Source: PNOJ01 sp016706845
GTDB lineage: Bacteria > Krumholzibacteriota > Krumholzibacteriia > LZORAL124-64-63
NCBI GenBank assembly: GCA_016706845.1
Contig: JADJIV010000009.1
Coordinates: 83,376-147,375, forward strand
Direction of reading: 5' to 3'
DNA: 64,000 nucleotides
In this document: piece by piece, positions 8,801 through 20,041 of the stretch
Layout of the letters: every line of letters starts with the position of its first letter
Numbering within the stretch: the stretch's first letter is position 1
The notes under the pieces: model-generated
Seen by the model: the letters and a program-made list of their open reading frames with translations, nothing else
Databases searched by the model: none
Told to the model about the DNA's origin: nothing
Made by a program: the position numbers and the translations under genes

Positions 8801-10361
8801 TGGTGGGGTCGTAGGTGCCCTGGGTGGACAGGATCCGCTGCGCCGACCAGGTCACGGCGTCGGCGCCGCCGAGCAGGGCGTTCGGGTCGGTGTCGTTGGC
8901 GTCGTCGACCAGGTCCTGCAGGAAGGCGGCGATGTTGCCCTCGGTCTTCCAGGGGTCGTCGAAGGCGTCGAGGTCGTTCCAGCCGCAGACGTTCACCGAC
9001 TCCCAGTTGTAATCGAAGATCGCGGAGAAGCCGTAGGACGACGGCCACGTCGAGGTGACCGCGTTGGAGATCCAGTCGGGGAAGCCCTCCCGCAGCGCAT
9101 CGCCCGCGGTCTCCTCGCACCAGAAGCAGTGGCGGCAGTCCGCGTTGGGATCGTCGCAGCGGTTGCCGGCGTTGCAGTAGTCGGTACCGCTGACCTCGGT
9201 GTATTCCTGCTGCCAGTGGTGGCCGTACTCGTGGCAGACGGTGCCCTCGTACCACTCCTTGAATTCGGGGATGTAGATCGTCTCCCAGTCCGACGAGTAG
9301 TGGGGCCAGTCGGAGTCGGGCCAGGAGATGAGCAGGTCGTCGATGCCGCCGTAGCCGTTCGCGTCCAGCCAGCGCCAGGTGCGCGTGGCCGAGGCCAGCA
9401 AGTTCAGGCCGGCGTAGTGCGATTCGGACGCCGGGTGCCGCAGGCCCCAGTTGATGTCGGACCCGCCGTAGTCCTCCTTGGTCGGCGTGTTCCACCGGTA
9501 GGAGATGTTCCAGATGCTCGGGTGGACCAGGTCGACCTTGTTGTTGGCGGCCAGGAACTCCACGTAGATGTCCGGCGCTTCGGCGTCGTCGTACCAGAAC
9601 GTGAGGTCGAAGGTGCCGTCGGGGCCCAGCGAGGTCTGCGCCAGCAGGTCGTCCCATTCCCAGTCGGAATCGTAGACGTTCACCGTGACGCCATCGGCGC
9701 CCATGGTGCGGCCGTCGCCCTCGTAGTTCCCCTCGTCGTCGACCGAGTTGCGGTAGTAGACGAAGCGGCCGCGGACGCGGATGTTGCGGCCGGTGGCGGG
9801 GTTCGCGGGCATCTCCTTGCGCAGGTCCCGCACGTTCTTGCGCGTGACGGGCGCCGGGTCCGGGCGCGCGAACTCGTCGTCCGTCGTCCAGGTCGAGCCC
9901 TGGTCGCTGTCGAAGGCCATGATCGTCTCGGAGCCGCCCATCGCCGCGTTCAGGTTCTGCGGCAGCAGGGAGAAGCGCTGCATCGCGGTGCGGCCCTCGA
10001 CCTCCAGGGAGATCTCGATCGGCTGGGCCGGGTCGTTGCACTGCAGCTGCACCGGGATCGTCGCCGGCTGCATCGCGACCAGCCGGGTGCCCGCCGGCAG
10101 CGGGAAACTGACCACCTCCCAGGCGAACTGGCCGCCCGCTGTGCGACCGGAGCGCACGGTGGGTTCCGTGACGGTCGACGAGGTCGCGCTCGTGATCTCG
10201 AAGTCGAAACTGAACGTCTGTCCGGCCACCGGGTAGACGCCTTCGGGCGCGTGCAGCCTCATCTTCACCTCCGGCCCCAGGTCGGCGAGGGCCGGCGCGG
10301 CGAGCGCCAGCAGCAGCAGGAGGGTCGGCGGGCTGAACCGCCCTGATGTGATGATCCTCAT
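5838..10361 (-). CDS. Giant secreted metallopeptidase-like protein with FlgD-type sorting domain
   Basis: A 1507-residue secreted protein. The start at 10361 has an AGGAGG site and a signal peptide (LLLLLALAAPALA); the open frame continues upstream only as a shadow of the next gene. The middle of the N-terminal half carries HEYGHHWQQE (residues 377-382 are HEYGHH), a zinc-binding gluzincin-type helix. A cysteine-rich stretch and an EGFPDW glutamate follow that could be the third ligand. A fibronectin III-like domain comes next (VELVWNAASDGDSGINGYSV). Two CARDB-like repeats follow, with GxHxxxMWADAF and GRHTLSMFPDAG segments. The last 80 residues are the FlgD-like export domain ending KMLLLK. 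Peptidase activity is inferred from the motif only. A small coiled-coil gene lies 11 bases upstream. Confidence 0.8.
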   Translation of the reverse strand: MRIITSGRFSPPTLLLLLALAAPALADLGPEVKMRLHAPEGVYPVAGQTFSFDFEITSATSSTVTEPTVRSGRTAGGQFAWEVVSFPLPAGTRLVAMQPATIPVQLQCNDPAQPIEISLEVEGRTAMQRFSLLPQNLNAAMGGSETIMAFDSDQGSTWTTDDEFARPDPAPVTRKNVRDLRKEMPANPATGRNIRVRGRFVYYRNSVDDEGNYEGDGRTMGADGVTVNVYDSDWEWDDLLAQTSLGPDGTFDLTFWYDDAEAPDIYVEFLAANNKVDLVHPSIWNISYRWNTPTKEDYGGSDINWGLRHPASESHYAGLNLLASATRTWRWLDANGYGGIDDLLISWPDSDWPHYSSDWETIYIPEFKEWYEGTVCHEYGHHWQQEYTEVSGTDYCNAGNRCDDPNADCRHCFWCEETAGDALREGFPDWISNAVTSTWPSSYGFSAIFDYNWESVNVCGWNDLDAFDDPWKTEGNIAAFLQDLVDDANDTDPNALLGGADAVTWSAQRILSTQGTYDPTTPAGLIARLQTRYPESRDVIWMAAANARFDGLDTQAPSALSGLASLSHATSGDSPDGTVELVWNAASDGDSGINGYSVRVGAAAGLIPDVTVETTATAWTSDDLDPGTYWFTVRAVDRAGNAGTHASFGPVTIRDWTAANLEAIDGGYWPYPVVPRITGNSTYTSAPLPAVLVGNDDNTYMNLRVGNSGELTSSPIVRLNLLVDGALWWYSSVYPLEGYHDITYLNVGPSVVKGGRHAVMMWADAFEQMAEVDEADNIFVRQFIWYPYTLFTDGTWVERQRPPDAWGGFNPGLFSAPNCDGFAFALNSDPFVGAVMITDDDASDFDLRLHGHTTGPTVGFGYFDIEAISARPAGCIEGVFVNNSQTTETVFDVGVVNQDFDSYGFKIRRMASTLMATGSDVQFPLSPVAPLALRHFTMSGGSGTNYGTVTLQVDPANGPVRMKVMHSGLADGGLGDIFDQTVTDADGYARVDFTYGGTTQGLAVWQDPRDIPAGGSGHFPVTVRAFVRRPDFAPLTTAGWHAPLVPTYPMPGTPASTLLPGTLVGNATTTYINAQFRNQDAGTAGPFDSMTYLDGVALLGEQISMLAGFTDRIRNFPTAQNVRGGRHTLSMFPDAGGDVIEGDETNNAMGAQYAWSPMNLTAGSVINRTAPPDPTGGFADVMAWSSAPTWYNCDGLRSPVPAPSGDNGWWVAVAALPGAASDVDLRLHEKTDSPLHGFREAHAVSVWGPAESDYVLVNCRSTTPRQLDVGAIGADGAESYRVHAAVSSWLDTDPQGDYGPYNFGATNLIRLYEVWLPAGPLLIELRNTGGDVDWGLTLHRGQLPYHAKSASAGIVAQSWIAGPGQDESLPAIVPQAGYYCLAIWKAGAADVAKAGQYELTFNPGTTPVPGDGGPPAVTAVREITPNPFNPSTRIAFDLARDGRVALEVFDVRGRPVRRLLAAELTAGRHEVEWNGRDDDGNGVASGTYFARLTGAGGVSTRKMLLLK

Positions 10362-10372
10362 GACGGGTCCTC

Positions 10373-10837
10373 CTACTTGCTGGTGGCGGCGGGGACCGCC
10401 GGGGCGTCGAGACCGGTGTCGGCGACCAGCCGCGTGCGGGCGGCCGTCAGGGATTGTTCGAGTTCCGCGATCGCGTCGGTGGCGTTGCGCTCGCGCGCCA
10501 GCCTCAGCTGGAGGCCCAGCAGGTCCAGCTCGAGCTTCTGCTTGTGGGCCGAGATCTCGCGCTGCGCCGCCGACGCGGCGGCGGCGTCCGGGGCGGCGGC
10601 GTAGGCCGCGACGAGTTCGGCGAGGCGGGTCCGGTACGCTTCGCGGATCGACGCCACTTCCCGCCCCAGGGGCGTGGACGGCGCCGGAGCCGGGGATGCC
10701 TGGTCGGCGGTTTCGGGGGCGACCAGGATGCCGGCCGTGTCGGCCGGCGCCTCCCCCGGCCGGGCGTGAGCCGTGGTGCTGCCGACGACGGCCGCGAGCA
10801 CGAGCGCGCTCGCAACCCACTTGAGAAATAAGGACAT
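10373..10837 (-). CDS. Small secreted coiled-coil protein
   Basis: A 154-residue protein with a signal peptide (LKWVASALVLAAVVGSTTAHA), a Pro/Ala-rich linker, and then about 90 residues of charged Ala-rich helix likely to form a coiled coil. The start at 10837 has an AGGAGG site. It ends 11 bases before the giant secreted peptidase-like gene on the same strand, so the two are probably one operon. A role as a periplasmic partner for the larger protein is only a guess. I do not recognise a family. Confidence 0.65.
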   Translation of the reverse strand: MSLFLKWVASALVLAAVVGSTTAHARPGEAPADTAGILVAPETADQASPAPAPSTPLGREVASIREAYRTRLAELVAAYAAAPDAAAASAAQREISAHKQKLELDLLGLQLRLARERNATDAIAELEQSLTAARTRLVADTGLDAPAVPAATSK

Positions 10838-11006
10838 GGCGGACCTCCTGCCGGATGGAGCTGCGAATCCGGCCACCCGCGGCGGCACGCCGGGACAGCC
10901 CTGTTCATGAGGGATAACGGAGGAATCCCGTCCGGTGGGTCACGCCGCGGGCAGTATTTCGGACTAATTTTGTAGCTGATTCGGATTCGATTGATACCAT
11001 GTTGTC

Positions 11007-11618
11007 ATGGTTGAAGATCGGGCACTCCAGGACGAAGCCGCGCGGACCCACCACGTCACGCTGGCGCTGCATGCCGCCCGCGGTGGGGACCCCGACGCCC
11101 TGAACGAGGCGTTTCAACTGGTCTATGCCGACGTGAGCGAGATCGCCCACCGGCGGGTCGCCCACGGGCGCCGCAGCCCGACGCTCGACACCTCGGCGGT
11201 CGTCCACGAGGCGTACCTCAAGTTGGCGCGTCACGGCGAGATGGCTTGGGAGGACCGGCAGCATTTCTTCGCGGTCGCCTCGGCCGCCATGCGCCAGGTC
11301 CTGCTGGACCACGCGCGCCGCCGGCTGAGCCTCAAGCGCGGCGCCGGCGCCGACCACGTGCCGCTGACCGAGGCCGACGCGGCGGTCGAAGTCCAGACCC
11401 GCGACATCATCGCCCTCGACGCCGCCCTGTCGCGGCTCGCCGTCCTGGACGCCCAGCTGGCGCGCATCGTCGAGCTGCGCTACTTCGGCGGCCTGACGAT
11501 CGAGGAGACGGCGCAGGCGGTCGGGGTGAGCGACGCCACCGTCAAGCGGGCCTGGCGGCGGGCGCGCGCCTTCCTCCATCACGAGCTGGCGGGACCGCCC
11601 GCGCCGGGAGCGCCGTGA
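11007..11618 (+). CDS. ECF-family RNA polymerase sigma factor
   Basis: A 203-residue sigma-70 factor of the ECF type often paired with Ser/Thr kinases (the TIGR02999-like group). Region 2 is seen in ALNEAFQLVYADVSEIAHRR with the typical SAVVHEAYLKLAR and DRQHFFAVASAAMRQVLLDHARRR. Region 4 is the RIVELRYFGGLTIEETAQAV helix-turn-helix with SDATVKRAWRRARAF. There is no anti-sigma gene. Its stop overlaps the GTG of the kinase gene (GTGA), so the two are translationally coupled, which suggests phosphorylation-linked control. The AT-rich spacer before it holds the promoter, which it shares divergently with the coiled-coil gene. Confidence 0.9.
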   Translation: MVEDRALQDEAARTHHVTLALHAARGGDPDALNEAFQLVYADVSEIAHRRVAHGRRSPTLDTSAVVHEAYLKLARHGEMAWEDRQHFFAVASAAMRQVLLDHARRRLSLKRGAGADHVPLTEADAAVEVQTRDIIALDAALSRLAVLDAQLARIVELRYFGGLTIEETAQAVGVSDATVKRAWRRARAFLHHELAGPPAPGAP

Positions 11619-14231
11619 ACCCCGGCGACGACGCGCGCTGGCGGCGGCTCGACGCCGTCCTGGACGAGCTGCTGGCGCTGGCGCCGGCGGCGCGGGCCGG
11701 GCGCCTCGCCGAACTCGCCGGCGACGACGTCGCGCTGCGCGAGGACGTCGAGGCCCTGCTGCGCTGCGACGAGACCGACGACGGCCTGCTCGACCACCCC
11801 GCGCCCGACCACTTCGGCGAACTGCTCGCCTCCGCCGCGACGGCCGCCGGCGCGGACCGCGACCTCACCGGCAGGCAGGTGGGTCCCTTCCAAATCCTCG
11901 GGCGGCTCGGCGAAGGCGGCATGGGCGTCGTCTTCGAGGCGCGCCAGACCCACCCGCCGCGCACCGTGGCCCTGAAGGTGCTGCGCGCCGGCGTGTTCGC
12001 GGGCACCCAGCAGCTGCGCATGTTCCGGCGCGAGGCGGAGAGCCTCGGCCGGCTGAACCACCCCGGGATCGCCGCCATCCACGACGCCGGGCGCACCGAC
12101 GACGGCCTGCACTGGTTCGCCATGGAACGCGTGCACGGCGAGCCCCTCGACACCTGGCTGCGCGGGAGGCCGGCGCCGGACACGCGCGCGGAGCTCGCGA
12201 TCCGCACCGCGGTGTTCCTCGCGGTCTGCGACGCGATCTCGCACGCCCACCAGCGCGGTGTCGTGCACCTGGACCTCAAGCCGTCGAACATCATGGTGCT
12301 GCCGCCGGCCGGCGACGCGTCGGCGCCCGCGGTGAAGGTGCTCGACTTCGGCATCGCCCGCATCACCGGCGGCGACGCGGCGCAGACGACCCTCGGCCAC
12401 GACGGCCGCTCCTTCGCCGGTACCCTGTCCTACATGAGCCCCGAGCAGGCCGGCGGCGACGTGCGCGACCTCGACGTGCGCAGCGACATCTACTCGCTCG
12501 GCGTCCTGTTCTACGAGATGCTCACCGGCCGCCTGCCGGTCGAGGTGGGCGGCGCCGCGCTGCCCGAGGCGGTGCGCCTGATCCGCGAGCAAAGCCCCGC
12601 GCGGCCCTCCGCGTCCTGCCGGCTGCTGCGCGGCGACCCGGAGACCATCGTCCTGAAGGCGCTGGCCAAGGACCCGTCCCAGCGCTACCAGAGCGTCGCG
12701 GCCTTCGCCGAGGACCTCCGCCGCAGCCGCGACAACCTGCCGATCTTCGGCCGCCCGCCGAGCACGGCGTACCAGCTGCGCAAGATCGTCGTCCGCCACC
12801 GCCTGGTGATCGTGTTCGCGGGCACGCTGCTGGCGGCCCTGGTCGCCGCGGTCGGCGGGACCACCACCGGCATGCTGCGCGCCAAGCGCGCCGAAGCCGC
12901 CGCCGAGAGGACGGCCAGCTTCCTGGAATCCGTGTTCCGCGTCGCCGACCCGAGCGAATCCCGCGGCGAGGCGGTGACCGCCCGCGAGCTGCTCGACCGC
13001 GCGGTGGCCGACATCGACGTCCAGCTGGCCGACCAGCCTCAGGTGCGCGGTCGGCTGCTGGCCTCGATGGGCAACGCCTACCGGCAGCTCGGCCTGTACC
13101 GCGAATCGCGCCCGCTCCTGGAGCAGGCCCTGGCGCTCGAGCGCGCGACGCTCGGCCCCGACCACCCGCGCGTCGCGCGCAGCCACTACGTCCTGGCCGG
13201 CCTGCTGCGCCGGCTGCGGGAGCTCGGCCCCGCGCGCGAGCACTACCGCTCGGCGCTCGCGATCCGCGAGCGGGGCCGCGACCCCGACGACCTCGCCGTC
13301 AGCCTGACCGGCCTGGCGAACCTCGAGGTGGACGAGAACCGCTTCGCCGAAGCCAGCGAGCTGTACCGGCGCGCCCTCGCCATCACCGCCGGGAGCGAGG
13401 GCGCCGATTCACCCCGCTACGCGTCGCACCTCTCGGGCCTGGCCCCTCGCCCAGTGGCGCCTCGGGGAGGCCGACTCGGCGCTCGCGATGTTCGAGCGCG
13501 TCGTCGCGATCCAGCGGCACGCCCTCGCTCCCGACGACCTGGACCTCGCCTGGAGCCTGTCCACGCTCGGCACCCTCTACGCCAACAGCGAGCAGAACGC
13601 CCGGGCCCGCGAGCTCGGCGAGGAGGCCCTCGCGGTGCAGGAGCGCGCGCTCGGGCCCGATCACACCGACGTGGCCGAGACGCTCGACATGCTGGGCAAC
13701 CTCTGCCGCGCCGAGGGCGACCACGCGCGGGCGCTCGAGCACCACGGGCGCGAGACGGCGATCTGGGAGAAGGCCGTCGGCACCGAGCACCCCAACTACG
13801 GCATGGCCCTGAGCAACTACGCCCGCGACCTCGCCGACCTGGGCCGCCTGCCCGAAGCGATCGCCACCGCGCAGCGCTCCCTGGAGATCCTGAACCGGGT
13901 GCTGCCCGCGGACCACCCGACCCCGACCTACACCCAGGTCTACCTGGCCAACATGTACCGCGACGCCGGCGAGCCCGCCCTGTCCCGGAAGCAGCTCGAG
14001 GCGGCGCTGCCGGTGCGCGCGCAGGCCTTCGGCGACGAGAGCCTGCAGGTCCTGGAAGTGGTGATCGAACTGGGCAGGATCAGCGCGATGCAGGGGCGGC
14101 GGGAGGAGGCGCGCGCGCACTACGAGCGGGCGTTGCGGATCGCCGTCCTGAACGAGCAAGAGGGCGAGCTGGCCACGATCCGCGCGGAGCTGGCGGCCGT
14201 CACGGCCGCGCCGCCAGCGCACGGATCGTAG
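11615..14231 (+). CDS. Membrane Ser/Thr protein kinase with TPR sensor domain (one frameshift)
   Basis: A PknB-type kinase followed by a transmembrane helix and tetratricopeptide repeats, about 870 residues when the frame is repaired. Kinase motifs seen: GEGGMGVVFEA glycine loop, VALKVL with Lys121, HLDLKPSN with Asp220 (HLD instead of the usual HRD), DFGIAR, and SYMSPEQ. The membrane helix (LVIVFAGTLLAALVAAVGG) starts near residue 397. The TPRs that follow are of the kinesin light-chain kind (ALALERATLGPDHPRVA, repeated). The frame breaks at a CCCC run at 13443-13446; removing one C joins the sequence to LAQWRLGEADSALAMFERVV and the remaining repeats to 14231. This is probably a sequencing error or a recent mutation. 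The GTG start overlaps the sigma-factor stop. Confidence 0.85.
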
Positions 14232-16608
14232 CCTCGTCGGCGTCCGGCCCGAGGATGTACCGCAGCCCCGCCTCCAGCACCTCGTCGCGGCCCTCCCGGA
14301 TCCCGGCGATCGTCGGCACGGCGACGATGTCCGGCACGATCCCCACCCGCTGGGTCGGCGTCTTGTCGGGATAGAACACGCCGATGCCGCTGACCATGGT
14401 CCTCAGGCCGCCCGGCAGCACGATGGGCGAGATGTTGCCGTCGGCGCCGGCGGTGGTGCTCCCCACCGACCGCCCGGCCGTTCGCCCGCAGCGCCATGGC
14501 GGTGGCGCGGTCTCCGCCTGGCTCTGCGAGACCCAGATCGACCAGGATCGCGATCCGGCCCGCGTAGCCGGGCGAGACCGGCTCGATCTCGACGGGGGCG
14601 TCCAGGTGAACGCCCCGGGCGTCGCCCGAGATCCCCAGCGGTGAACCGCGCGAAGCCCTGCTCTCCCCGACCAGCCGGCCGCCGAACGCGAACACCGCGA
14701 ACTCCGAGGGGTAGTTGCGGATGTCGATCACCAGGCCGCGCGTGCCCGCGGCCTGCTCCAGGTAGCCGTCGACGTCCCGGATGCGGAACGACGACAGCTT
14801 GAGGTAGCCCGCTTCGGGCGACAGCCGCTGGAAGGCCACACCCTGACGATCGTGGGTCACCATGCGGGCGTCGCTGGAGATCGACCGGGGGACGACGAGC
14901 GCCAGCGTCTCCGCCATTCGCTGTCGATGGCACCTAGGTCGCCATCGCCGCGCGACAGGGCCAGCGCGATGTCGCGCCACAGCACGGTCCGATTCGAAGC
15001 GCAGTAGTACGGCGACCACGCCTCGAACAGCTTGGCGACGGGTATCCCGTCGACCGCCGCGATGACGTCGCCGATCGCCAGGCCCGAGGCCGGCCCCAGC
15101 AGGGAGTCGGCGAAGGCGGACACGACCATGCGACCCTCGACGTAGCGCAGATCGACGGGCCAGCTCCCGTCGCCGCGCGGAGGTCTGACGTCGAGGCTCG
15201 ACCAGAGATTCGCGTGGGTGTCGCCGCTGCGGGCGATCATCGCCATCATCTCGAGCCGGTAGTCGTCCTCGTCGCCGCGGCGACGAGCCGCGGCAGGAAC
15301 TCGGACAGCACGGACGTCCATTCGCCGTCGATCAGGTCCCGGTAGGGGAACCAGTACTCGACGATGTTCCACAGCCTCGCCACCGCCTCGCGACGGAACC
15401 GGGTTCGTGGCAGGGCCGGTCGGGCGTCCAGCCCGCGGGTAGGCCCGCGGGGACCGCTGCCTGGGAACTTCGCCGTCTCCTGCGGTCTTCTTGCGGGACG
15501 AAGCAGTAGACGTGGCCGCGTCGCCGGCGTGCGCGGCGCGCAGGAAGTGCAGGCTGGCGGCGCGAATTGTCCCTTGGGCACGACGCCAGCAGATGCTGCC
15601 GGTCGAAGCCGCCGACGAGCCGCCCGCCCTGCATACGCAGGTCCTGCAGGTCTCCTCGCGCGTGCGCTGTCCGCCGTCGCGGTGCGGGCCGCGGCGTCGA
15701 CCGCAGCCGACCCGACGTCGCGCGAGGTACCGGGGCGGAAGTCCCCCACTGGGACCGTGGGCCCGTCGATGGCGAACAGGGCCGGCCGGACGGCGCCGGG
15801 ACAGGGCGACCTCGTCCGCAGGCTCGAGCTTGCGCCTGCGGCGAGAGCGCTCGGACGCCACGTGGCAGCTCCAGTTCGGACCCCACACCTCGACCCGGCG
15901 GCCTCGGCGGCGCCGACCTGGCGTTCGAACGCGACGCGCAGCCCGATGCCGGGAGCGGCATCGACCTGGTCCTGGTCCCGGGCGAGGAGCGACCACCGCC
16001 ATGCCGTCGCGAACAGGGCGGGGTCTGGTAGAAGAGGGACTTGCCGCCGACGGTGGGCATCAGCAGGGCATCGACGCCGTTGGTCAGATGGTCGCGACCT
16101 TGGCCTGTCGATCACGGAAGGGGGGTACGCCGAAGCGGATTACAGGATGTCCAGGGCGGTGCGGGTCCAGGGGCAACCGTAGCGAGCACTCCGTCCAGTC
16201 GTTCGTGCCGCGCAGGCCGCGGTTGCGGGAGTTGTCGAACCGCAGCGCGCCGCTCGGGCCGTCCTCCCGCATCCACAGGCCGGCGTAGCCGACGATGTCT
16301 TCGGTGCGCAGGAACCCGCGCAGTTCGAGGACCTTACCGTCGAAGTCGATCGGAAGCTGTTTAGTTAGCGTGGTGAAGGTTCCCTCGCTGGTAGCATCGC
16401 GCTCCAGCCTGGCGGCGCCTTTGCCGGCATGCACGACGGTGCCGTCGAAGTGGAAGGTGCCCGACGGACCACCTCCCCAGCCGCGCAGGGCCCCGCCGGC
16501 GTTCTCGAAGCGCAGGCAGGCATCGAGATCAGGTTCCCGGGCCTCGGCCGCCGGGATCGCGAGGACCAACCAGACGACGAGGCCCACCGCAACATTCCGG
16601 ATCATCAT
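14200..16608 (-). pseudogene. Broken S41-family (C-terminal processing) peptidase
   Basis: The pieces of one S41 peptidase lie in order but in different frames. From 16608 there is a signal peptide and an N-terminal beta domain (GTFHFDGTVVHAGKGAARLE, then WTECSLRLPLDPH, ending near 16160). Then comes about 800 bases of recQ-like DNA. From about 15386 the peptidase resumes (VARLWNIVEYWFPYRDLID), with a PDZ-like part (SGLAIGDVIAAVDGIPVAKL), the GYLKLSSFRIRDVD and LVIDIRNYP segments, the region of the catalytic serine (SQSQAE after base repair, near 14530), and PGGLRTMVSGIGVFYPDKTP to the stop at 14200. At least five frame changes occur after the insert. It would not give an active enzyme as read. 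Poor assembly is the alternative. Confidence 0.75.
15386..16180 (-). pseudogene. Decayed copy of the 5' part of recQ inside the S41 gene
   Basis: This stretch aligns base by base with the start of the intact recQ at 18047-18892, from its first codons to about residue 282. Shared landmarks include the Walker-A region (gacttgccgcc near 16035), the segment around 15570-15650 matching 18235-18330, and the GATGTCC...GCGGTGCGG end near 16150. It carries many small deletions and is about 50 bases shorter overall. The upstream junction falls on a short shared CCGCACCGCC, and the downstream one on CTCGCGACGGAA. Nothing here is translatable as RecQ. Confidence 0.8.
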
Positions 16609-16639
16609 GGAGATGCTCCCTGGTTGGCGCCGTGCCGGC

Positions 16640-17018
16640 TCAACGCTTGGCGCCGCCGCGCCGTTCCAGATTTTCCGCGATCCGCGCCCTGACCAGCTTG
16701 CGGATCAGCGCCACCGGCAGGGGCTTGTCGGGCTGGAAGCGGATCGTGCCCTTGCTCGTGCCGAACTCGGCGAGCTCGTCCGCGTGCTCGGCCACCGTGG
16801 CGGCGCTCATGGGGTAGAAGGCGCAGTGCTTCGCCGCCGCGCCGAAGGCCACGAGCGCCTTGCCGTCGAGGCGGAAGGCAGGCAGGCCGTAGCTGAGGCA
16901 CTCCTCGGCACGCGGCGCGGCGGCCCGGATGGCCTTGCGGAAGCCGCTCGAGCGCGAGGCGCTGGTCGTCGTTCAGGGCCTCGAGGTATTCGTCGATGCT
17001 GTTGGCCGCCGGTCTCAT
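16640..17018 (-). CDS. DUF1801 (iron-chaperone-like) protein, frameshifted
   Basis: About 125 residues once the frame is repaired. The N-terminal part reads SIDEYLEALNDDQRLALERL. After a one-base insertion near 16947-16950 (the expected CTCCGC reads CTTCCGC) the rest is LVAFGAAAKHCAFYPMS, TSKGTIRFQPDKPLP and IRKLVRARIAENLERR. This is the DUF1801/YdhG pattern seen in small cytoplasmic proteins that resemble frataxin-like iron chaperones; the function is unproven. It lies 21 bases after recQ and 31 bases before the S41 gene, all on the minus strand. Confidence 0.75.
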
Positions 17019-17039
17019 CGCCTCACCCCCCTGCCCCCA

Positions 17040-18892
<1,853 letters not shown>

Positions 18893-18973
18893 GGGGGCAG
18901 GCTAGCCAGAAGCGGGCCGCGGGGCAAGGCCGCAACGGCCCCGCCCCGCACATCACGCGTCACGGGCGCGATC

Positions 18974-19912
18974 TCACCGGTAGATCCGCTTCACCTCGCC
19001 CCACGACGCTTCCGCCGTCGCCGTCGGCGCGCCTGCGGTCACGACCCAGGCGCCGGGGTTCCAGCCCGCCGAGGACGACTGGGTGCCGTAGTTCGTCACG
19101 ATGTGGAAGGTGGGCTCGATGTTGGCCTCCAGCAGCAGCCCGTCGGGCTGGGCGGCCTGCTCGTAGTAGCCGATCCAGCGCGGCTCGCCGGCGCCCGCCC
19201 AGAATTGCGGCGCGCCCATGATCTCGACCAGGGAAACGTCGCCCACGGACAGGCGGCCGACCAGCGCCGCGACCTCGGCGGCGGCGGCCCAGCGCCAGCC
19301 GGGGTTGGCGGCCAGCCAGTCCGTCACCTGGTCGCGGGTGAAGCCGACGAACAGGGACGGGTCGCACCAGTACAGGCCCGAGCTCTCGTCGTGGAAGAGC
19401 TGCCGGTGAACGCCCTGATCCGCCAGGCGGGGCAGCGTGGTCGGGTCGGCGGCGTTGACGAGCCAGCCGCCGGGGCCCCAGGCCGCGACGCCGCCCTGAC
19501 CACCGGACTGGGTCAGGACATCGTACGGCTCGGTGTCCGACTGGATCAGCCAGCCATCGGGGATGGCGCCCTCGTAATAGCCGATCCAGCGGGGCCCGCC
19601 GGCGCCCACGATGAACTGGGGAGCGCCCATGACGTCCTCGAGGTCGGATCCGGCCGGCGCCGTGCTGCCCAGCAGCGCGTCGATCTGCGCGCTCGTGGCC
19701 CAGACCCAGCCCGTCGAGTTGCGGGTGACGAAGACGTCGAGTGCGGCGCGGTCCGTGTCCGTCAGCACGTCGGGGTCGCACCAGGTGAGCCCCGTGGCCG
19801 GATCGAAGAAAAACTCGCCGTAGGGTCCGCGGTTGGACAGTTCAGCGGCGAGGGCACCGCCGGCGAGGGCCGCGAGAACGGCGATGACGAGTACGAGAGT
19901 GCGAGGGTACAT
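18974..19912 (-). CDS. Secreted two-repeat protein with C-terminal WGEVK motif
   Basis: A 312-residue secreted protein of unknown function. The ATG at 19912 has an AAGGAG site and a signal peptide (LVLVIAVLAALAGGALA). The mature protein is two copies of a domain of about 130 residues. Each has a TGLTWCDPD or SGLYWCDPS start, a GWVWATSAQIDALLG or GWRWAAAAEVAALVG helix, a MGAPQF strand, and PRWIGYYE followed by a glycine/tryptophan-rich end. It lacks the FlgD-type tail and instead ends ASWGEVKRIYR, a tail it shares with two other secreted proteins in this window (at 26.2 kb and 32.7 kb). Surface location is an inference. Confidence 0.7.
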   Translation of the reverse strand: MYPRTLVLVIAVLAALAGGALAAELSNRGPYGEFFFDPATGLTWCDPDVLTDTDRAALDVFVTRNSTGWVWATSAQIDALLGSTAPAGSDLEDVMGAPQFIVGAGGPRWIGYYEGAIPDGWLIQSDTEPYDVLTQSGGQGGVAAWGPGGWLVNAADPTTLPRLADQGVHRQLFHDESSGLYWCDPSLFVGFTRDQVTDWLAANPGWRWAAAAEVAALVGRLSVGDVSLVEIMGAPQFWAGAGEPRWIGYYEQAAQPDGLLLEANIEPTFHIVTNYGTQSSSAGWNPGAWVVTAGAPTATAEASWGEVKRIYR

Positions 19913-20041
19913 GACCGCAGCTCCTTCCACGATGGACCATCGAAATAATGAACACGCATCTTCATATCACTGAAGTCATGATTGCTCAACGGGATTCATA
20001 TCCGGCCGGCGGCGGGTCGCTGCAGGCTACGCGCCTCCGGT

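Noticed and set aside
13440..13450. Programmed frameshift in the kinase-TPR gene
   Set aside because: The site is a plain C run with no slippery heptamer or downstream structure, and similar breaks occur in many genes here, so an indel error is simpler.
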